Below are positions 60,510 through 64,000 of a stretch of DNA of 64,000 nt, in pieces. This DNA is from an uncultured bacterium (GTDB lineage: Bacteria > Bacillota > Clostridia > Lachnospirales > Lachnospiraceae), in the NCBI GenBank assembly GCA_947643595.1, contig CANRWP010000006.1:1-64000 (forward strand), given 5' to 3'. Positions within the stretch are counted from its first letter, which is position 1. Each line of letters begins with the position of its first letter. The notes under the pieces are model-generated. The model saw only the letters and a list, made by a program, of their open reading frames with translations, was not told where the DNA came from and ran no database searches. A program made the position numbers and the translations under genes.

Positions 60510-60545
60510 TCATGGTTGCTGATACAATTTAAGTAGATGAAAGTA

Positions 60546-60583
60546 AAGGGCTGCATACTACGGAAAGTTGGTGCAGCCTTTTC
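60546..60583 (+). terminator. Attenuator-like hairpin between binding protein and permease
   Basis: AAAGGGCTGCA (60546-60556) pairs with TGCAGCCTTTT (60573-60583) around a 16-base loop and ends in TTTT. Such hairpins often reduce permease expression relative to the binding protein. Confidence 0.55.
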
Positions 60584-60599
60584 TGAAAGGAGCATGAAT

Positions 60600-61556
60600 A
60601 TGAATGCGATTAAAAAAATGATGAAAGTCAGGGAAATAGGGGTACTTGTTCCGCTCTTGCTGTTATGGCTGATCACCTACTTCATAAATCATGCATTTTT
60701 TACCGCGACCAGCATGATCGCATTGTTTCGGTCGATTTCCGTCTCCGCATTGGGTGCGATAGGCGCATCTTTTGTCTTCTGCTGCGGTATGATGGACGTG
60801 TCGGGCGGTTCCATTTATGGCCTGGCGGGCATGATGACGGCAATTGCGATGAAAGAGTGGGGAATGCCGGTGCCGGTGGCGATTCTGGTCGGTCTGTTGG
60901 TAGGAATGATTTTCGGAATGATCAACAGTTTGATCATCAATGGGCTGGATATTCCGGCGTTTATTGCGACGCTGGGTTCACAGTATATTGCAAGAGGCAT
61001 TGTAAATGTAGTGTCGGAAGGGCGTTCCTATACAGGATTTCCCGACAGTTTTAACGGAATCGGCGAAGTGGGGCCTCTGGGGATTCCCTGGAGTATTTAT
61101 ATAAGTCTGATCGTCGCAGTTGTTGCTGCGTGGATGTTAAAATATTCCGTATTCGGCCGCAGGCTGATGGCAGTCGGCGGAAATGCGGAGACAGCCCGCG
61201 TTTGCGGAATCAATATCAAAAGGGTCAGGAATATGGCCTTTGTAATCAATGCGATGCTCTGCGCGCTGGCCGGCATCCTGTCTTCGGCAAGACTGCAGAC
61301 GGCGCAGGCGGCGGCGGGAACAGGCTGGGAGATGACGGTTATCGCGGCGGCGATCATTGGCGGCGTCAGTATGTACGGAGGTTCCGCCACGATCATCGGT
61401 GCATTGCTGGGTGTGGGAATCATGGAAACGTTGACGGTATCCATGACGATGATCAAAGTAAATGCTTACTGGCAGAGAGTGGTTATCGGCGTTGTCATCA
61501 TTTTGGCAGTTGGAATGGATACTTACAAAAGGAAACATCTGTCCGGGGGAAAGTGA
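60600..61556 (+). CDS. Sugar ABC transporter permease, CUT2 family (RbsC/MglC-like)
   Basis: 318 aa, about eight to ten membrane segments, of the branched-chain/ribose-type permease family. Signature parts are VSALGAIGASFVFCCGMMDVSGGSI and GGNAETARVCGINIKRVR. The start at 60600 is set by GAAAGGAG 7 bases before; the ATG at 60594 is too close to it. It forms the channel for the sugar bound by the preceding protein. The ATPase gene starts one base after its stop. Confidence 0.95.
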   Translation: MNAIKKMMKVREIGVLVPLLLLWLITYFINHAFFTATSMIALFRSISVSALGAIGASFVFCCGMMDVSGGSIYGLAGMMTAIAMKEWGMPVPVAILVGLLVGMIFGMINSLIINGLDIPAFIATLGSQYIARGIVNVVSEGRSYTGFPDSFNGIGEVGPLGIPWSIYISLIVAVVAAWMLKYSVFGRRLMAVGGNAETARVCGINIKRVRNMAFVINAMLCALAGILSSARLQTAQAAAGTGWEMTVIAAAIIGGVSMYGGSATIIGALLGVGIMETLTVSMTMIKVNAYWQRVVIGVVIILAVGMDTYKRKHLSGGK

Positions 61557-61557
61557 T

Positions 61558-63087
61558 ATGGATAAAAAGATATTATTGGAAATGAAACATATTACAAAAC
61601 GCTTCCAGGGAGTTACGGCGCTTGACGAAGTCAGTTTCAATGCTTACGAGGGGGAGATACTTGCATTGTGCGGGGAAAACGGCGCGGGGAAATCTACCTT
61701 GATGAAAATTTTGAGCGGTTCGTACCCGGAGACCAGCTATGAGGGAGAGATCTATATCAACGGGGAAAAATGTCATTTTATGGACCCGGCACAATCTGAA
61801 AAAATGGGTATCGGCATGATCTATCAGGAGATCAGTATGCATCTGGATATGACTGTGGCGGAAAACCTGTTTATCGGTCGCTGGCCTATGAAGGGCAGAC
61901 AGGTTGACTGGAAGAAGATGAATGCAAAAGCAAAGGAATATCTGGATCTGGTCGGACTGGATATTGAACCGGATGATATTCTGAGGCGTCTGGGCGCCAG
62001 TCAGCAGCAGTTAGTATCCATTGCCAGAGCCCTCAGCAAGGATCTGAAAATTCTGGTGCTGGATGAACCGACATCGCCGTTGACACAGAAGGAATCCAAA
62101 ATTTTGTTTCAGATCCTTCAGTCTTTGAAAGAGAGAGGCATTGCCTGCATTCTGATTACGCACAAGATGGATGAAGTGTTCCAGAATGCGGACCGAGTGA
62201 CAGTTCTTCGGGATGGGAAAAGTGTAGCCTCTTATTTGTTGGAGGAAACAGACGAAAAAAGGATCGTTGCGGATATGGTAGGGCGTGAGATCACAAATTT
62301 TTATCCGAAAGAAAAGGTCCCGATCAGTGGGCCGATCATGGAAGTAAAAGATTTTTCCGTACCGCATCCGTCCATTCCTGACAGAAAAATTATAGACAAT
62401 GTATCGTTTACATTGCATAAAGGCGAGATATTGGGCATCGCGGGACTTGTGGGAGCGGGCAGAAGCGAACTGGTAAATGCTATTTTTGGAAAAGAACCCA
62501 AGCTGTCCGGAAAAGTCTATATCAACGGGCGTGAAGTGCAGATAAAATCACCTTTCGACGCAATGAAACACGGCATGGCGTTATTGACGGAAGAACGAAA
62601 AAAGGATGGCATTATCAGCGGCATGTCGATCAGAGAAAATATAACGCTGCCATTGTTAAAAACGGTATCCCGGAGAGGCGTATTAAATTTCAAAAAAGAA
62701 AGAGAGCTTTCCGGAAAGTATTTTGAGAGCCTGAATGTAAAGGCACCCGGTACAGATACGCTTGTTGGACAGCTGTCCGGGGGAAATCAGCAGAAAGTTG
62801 TCCTGGGGAAGTGGATCGCGAGAGAACCGCAGATTTTAATATTGGATGAACCGACAAGGGGAATTGATGTGGGCGCAAAATATGAGATCTATAAAATTAT
62901 AGTGGATCTGGCGCGGCAGGGGAAAGGAGTCATTATGATCTCTTCCGAACTGCCGGAGCTTTTATCCATGGCAGACCGAATCATGGTGATTTCTGATCAG
63001 AAGATCAGAGGAACGTTAAGCGCGGAGGAAGCCACACAGCAGAAAGTGATGGAATTGTCGGCGTTATCGGGAAACAATATAGCATAG
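61558..63087 (+). CDS. Sugar ABC transporter ATP-binding protein, CUT2 family (RbsA/MglA-like)
   Basis: 509 aa with two fused ATPase domains, as usual for CUT2. The first half has Walker A GENGAGKST, signature LGASQQQLVSIARAL and Walker B LVLDEPTSPL. The second half has a degenerate Walker A (GLVGAGRSELV), signature LSGGNQQKVVLGKWIA and LILDEPTRGIDVGAKYE. It energises the permease in the membrane. The start at 61558 follows GGGGGAAAGTGAT, coupled to the permease stop. Confidence 0.96.
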   Translation: MDKKILLEMKHITKRFQGVTALDEVSFNAYEGEILALCGENGAGKSTLMKILSGSYPETSYEGEIYINGEKCHFMDPAQSEKMGIGMIYQEISMHLDMTVAENLFIGRWPMKGRQVDWKKMNAKAKEYLDLVGLDIEPDDILRRLGASQQQLVSIARALSKDLKILVLDEPTSPLTQKESKILFQILQSLKERGIACILITHKMDEVFQNADRVTVLRDGKSVASYLLEETDEKRIVADMVGREITNFYPKEKVPISGPIMEVKDFSVPHPSIPDRKIIDNVSFTLHKGEILGIAGLVGAGRSELVNAIFGKEPKLSGKVYINGREVQIKSPFDAMKHGMALLTEERKKDGIISGMSIRENITLPLLKTVSRRGVLNFKKERELSGKYFESLNVKAPGTDTLVGQLSGGNQQKVVLGKWIAREPQILILDEPTRGIDVGAKYEIYKIIVDLARQGKGVIMISSELPELLSMADRIMVISDQKIRGTLSAEEATQQKVMELSALSGNNIA

Positions 63088-63130
63088 GCAGTGTCGCAGG
63101 CAGTGTCTGCGATATGCAGGAGGTGTAAAA

Positions 63131-63976
63131 ATGAAGCAGACAATCTCGGTGAAAATGGACCATGAGGTTTTGGTTTACATGAATGGGATATCCTATTCTT
63201 GTGAACGACATTGGTTTAACCATACAATGCAGGATTTAAAAATGGATATTATCGCGCCCAAAATGCGAGAGGGTCATAAGCCCTGCCCGGCGATCGTATG
63301 GATCTGCGGCGGAGCGTATCGGACGGTGGATCGTTCCATATGGATGCCGGAGGTAGTTTGTCTGGCTCGAAAGGGATATGTGATAGCGAGTGTGGAATAT
63401 CGCACAAGCAACGAAGCGCAGTTTCCGGGAGCGCTGATTGATGTAAAAACAGCAATCCGTTATCTGAAAGCACATGCGGAGACCTTTGCGATTGATCCGG
63501 ACAGGATCTGTGTGATGGGAGAATCGGCAGGCGGGACACTGGCTTCGCTTGCAGGGGTTACGGCAGGAAAGAAGGAGTTTGAACAGGGGGACAATCTTCA
63601 TGTGGATAGTTCCGTAAAAGCGGTAGTGGATTTTTATGGTTTGGTGGATTTCTCGATCAATGCATTGAATACGAGTGATGGAATACCGAGTTGGACAATA
63701 TCGGATTTCCTGGGAGAGAATTACACGGAGGATGCGGCCAGAAAAGCGAGCGCCATTACATATATAGATGAAATGACCCCGCCGTTTCTGATTTTGCATG
63801 GCACAAAAGATCAGGTGGTTCCGATCCGTCAGAGCGAAGTGCTGGAAGAAGCGTTAAAGAAACACAATATTTATCACGAGGTCTATTTGCTGGAAGGCGC
63901 TGAACATGGAACAGATGAGTTTTACCAGGAGGAGGTGCTGCAAAAAGTGGCGGCATTTTTGGGTAAGATGATTTAG
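63131..63976 (+). CDS. Alpha/beta hydrolase, acetyl-esterase type
   Basis: 281 aa, cytoplasmic (no signal peptide). The catalytic triad is visible: Ser in VMGESAGGTLAS, Asp in GTKDQVVP and His in EGAEHGTDEF. The oxyanion segment is IVWICGGAYRT, where many relatives have HGG. Related BD-FAE/acetylxylan-esterase-type enzymes remove acyl groups from sugars, so it may deacylate the sugar brought in by this operon (inference). AGGAGGTGTAAAA precedes the ATG. Confidence 0.88.
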   Translation: MKQTISVKMDHEVLVYMNGISYSCERHWFNHTMQDLKMDIIAPKMREGHKPCPAIVWICGGAYRTVDRSIWMPEVVCLARKGYVIASVEYRTSNEAQFPGALIDVKTAIRYLKAHAETFAIDPDRICVMGESAGGTLASLAGVTAGKKEFEQGDNLHVDSSVKAVVDFYGLVDFSINALNTSDGIPSWTISDFLGENYTEDAARKASAITYIDEMTPPFLILHGTKDQVVPIRQSEVLEEALKKHNIYHEVYLLEGAEHGTDEFYQEEVLQKVAAFLGKMI

Positions 63977-64000
63977 AGTTCTCACTTCTGATATGAAGCA

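Noticed and set aside
1-64000. CRISPR array, insertion sequence, prophage or tRNA gene
   Set aside because: No regular spacer-repeat pattern, transposase, integrase, phage structural gene or cloverleaf sequence was found when reading both strands.

Overview
The window looks like chromosomal DNA of a flagellated, Gram-positive gut Clostridium of the Lachnospiraceae type (inference from content, not from a database match). Reasons: a YesM/YesN two-component system beside a CUT1 sugar importer, an S-box (SAM-I) riboswitch before metK, the FliW-CsrA pair, two tandem FlgK-like proteins, sigma-28 promoters of the TAAA-N15-CCGATA type, a short zinc-ribbon L33 gene before secE-nusG, and strong AGGAGG ribosome binding sites almost everywhere. 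No tRNA, rRNA, CRISPR array, insertion sequence or prophage was seen. Most of the window is ordinary core chromosome.

Layout. 1-7.7 kb: an oligosaccharide uptake and cleavage locus (sensor kinase, AraC-type response regulator, two permeases, GH43-like glycosidase, substrate-binding lipoprotein), with a long structured leader before the first permease. 7.7-17 kb: a lipoprotein, a small alarmone synthetase, a coiled-coil membrane protein, a flavin reductase, DNA polymerase IV, an M23 cell-wall peptidase, murA and an HD-GYP protein. 17-26.5 kb: a J-domain-like membrane protein, the SAM riboswitch with metK, an acidic secreted protein, dnaE, pfkA and a TrmH-type methyltransferase. 26.6-28.3 kb (minus strand): an ECF sigma factor and a putative membrane anti-sigma/target protein, each preceded by the same 32-bp promoter-like element. 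28.4-41.5 kb: proC, a SleB-like hydrolase with a WalR-box-like repeat, NfeD plus SPFH, argF, birA, a small unknown, a tRNA dihydrouridine synthase, an unknown, greA, a lysyl-tRNA synthetase fused to an HD domain, a hemerythrin/CheX-like/receiver fusion protein, a TRIC-type channel and a YgjP-like metalloprotein.

41.5-54.5 kb is a late flagellar locus. Unit one is flgM-flgN-flgK-flgK2-flgL-fliW-csrA, from a sigma-28 promoter to a strong terminator. Unit two is flaG-fliD-fliS-fliT-like, from a second sigma-28 promoter. An XRE regulator, UDP-galactopyranose mutase and an orphan FliD-like protein follow. 54.6-56.9 kb holds rpmG-secE-nusG-rplK-rplA, with a probable L1-binding leader before rplK; capA, not rplJ-rplL, comes next.

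58.3-64 kb is a second sugar locus: a LacI-family regulator, a CUT2 (ribose/galactose-type) importer and an acetyl-esterase-like hydrolase. Regulator and importer share a nearly identical GC-rich operator candidate. The importer's binding-protein gene carries an in-frame TAG stop just after its lipoprotein signal and linker, so the system may be inactive, may be recoded, or may reflect a sequence error.

Most worth a second look: the duplicated ECF promoter, the hemerythrin-CheX-receiver fusion, the amber-interrupted binding protein, the LacI operator pair, the structured leader at 2379-2466, the LysRS-HD fusion, and the WalR-like boxes on both cell-wall hydrolase genes.
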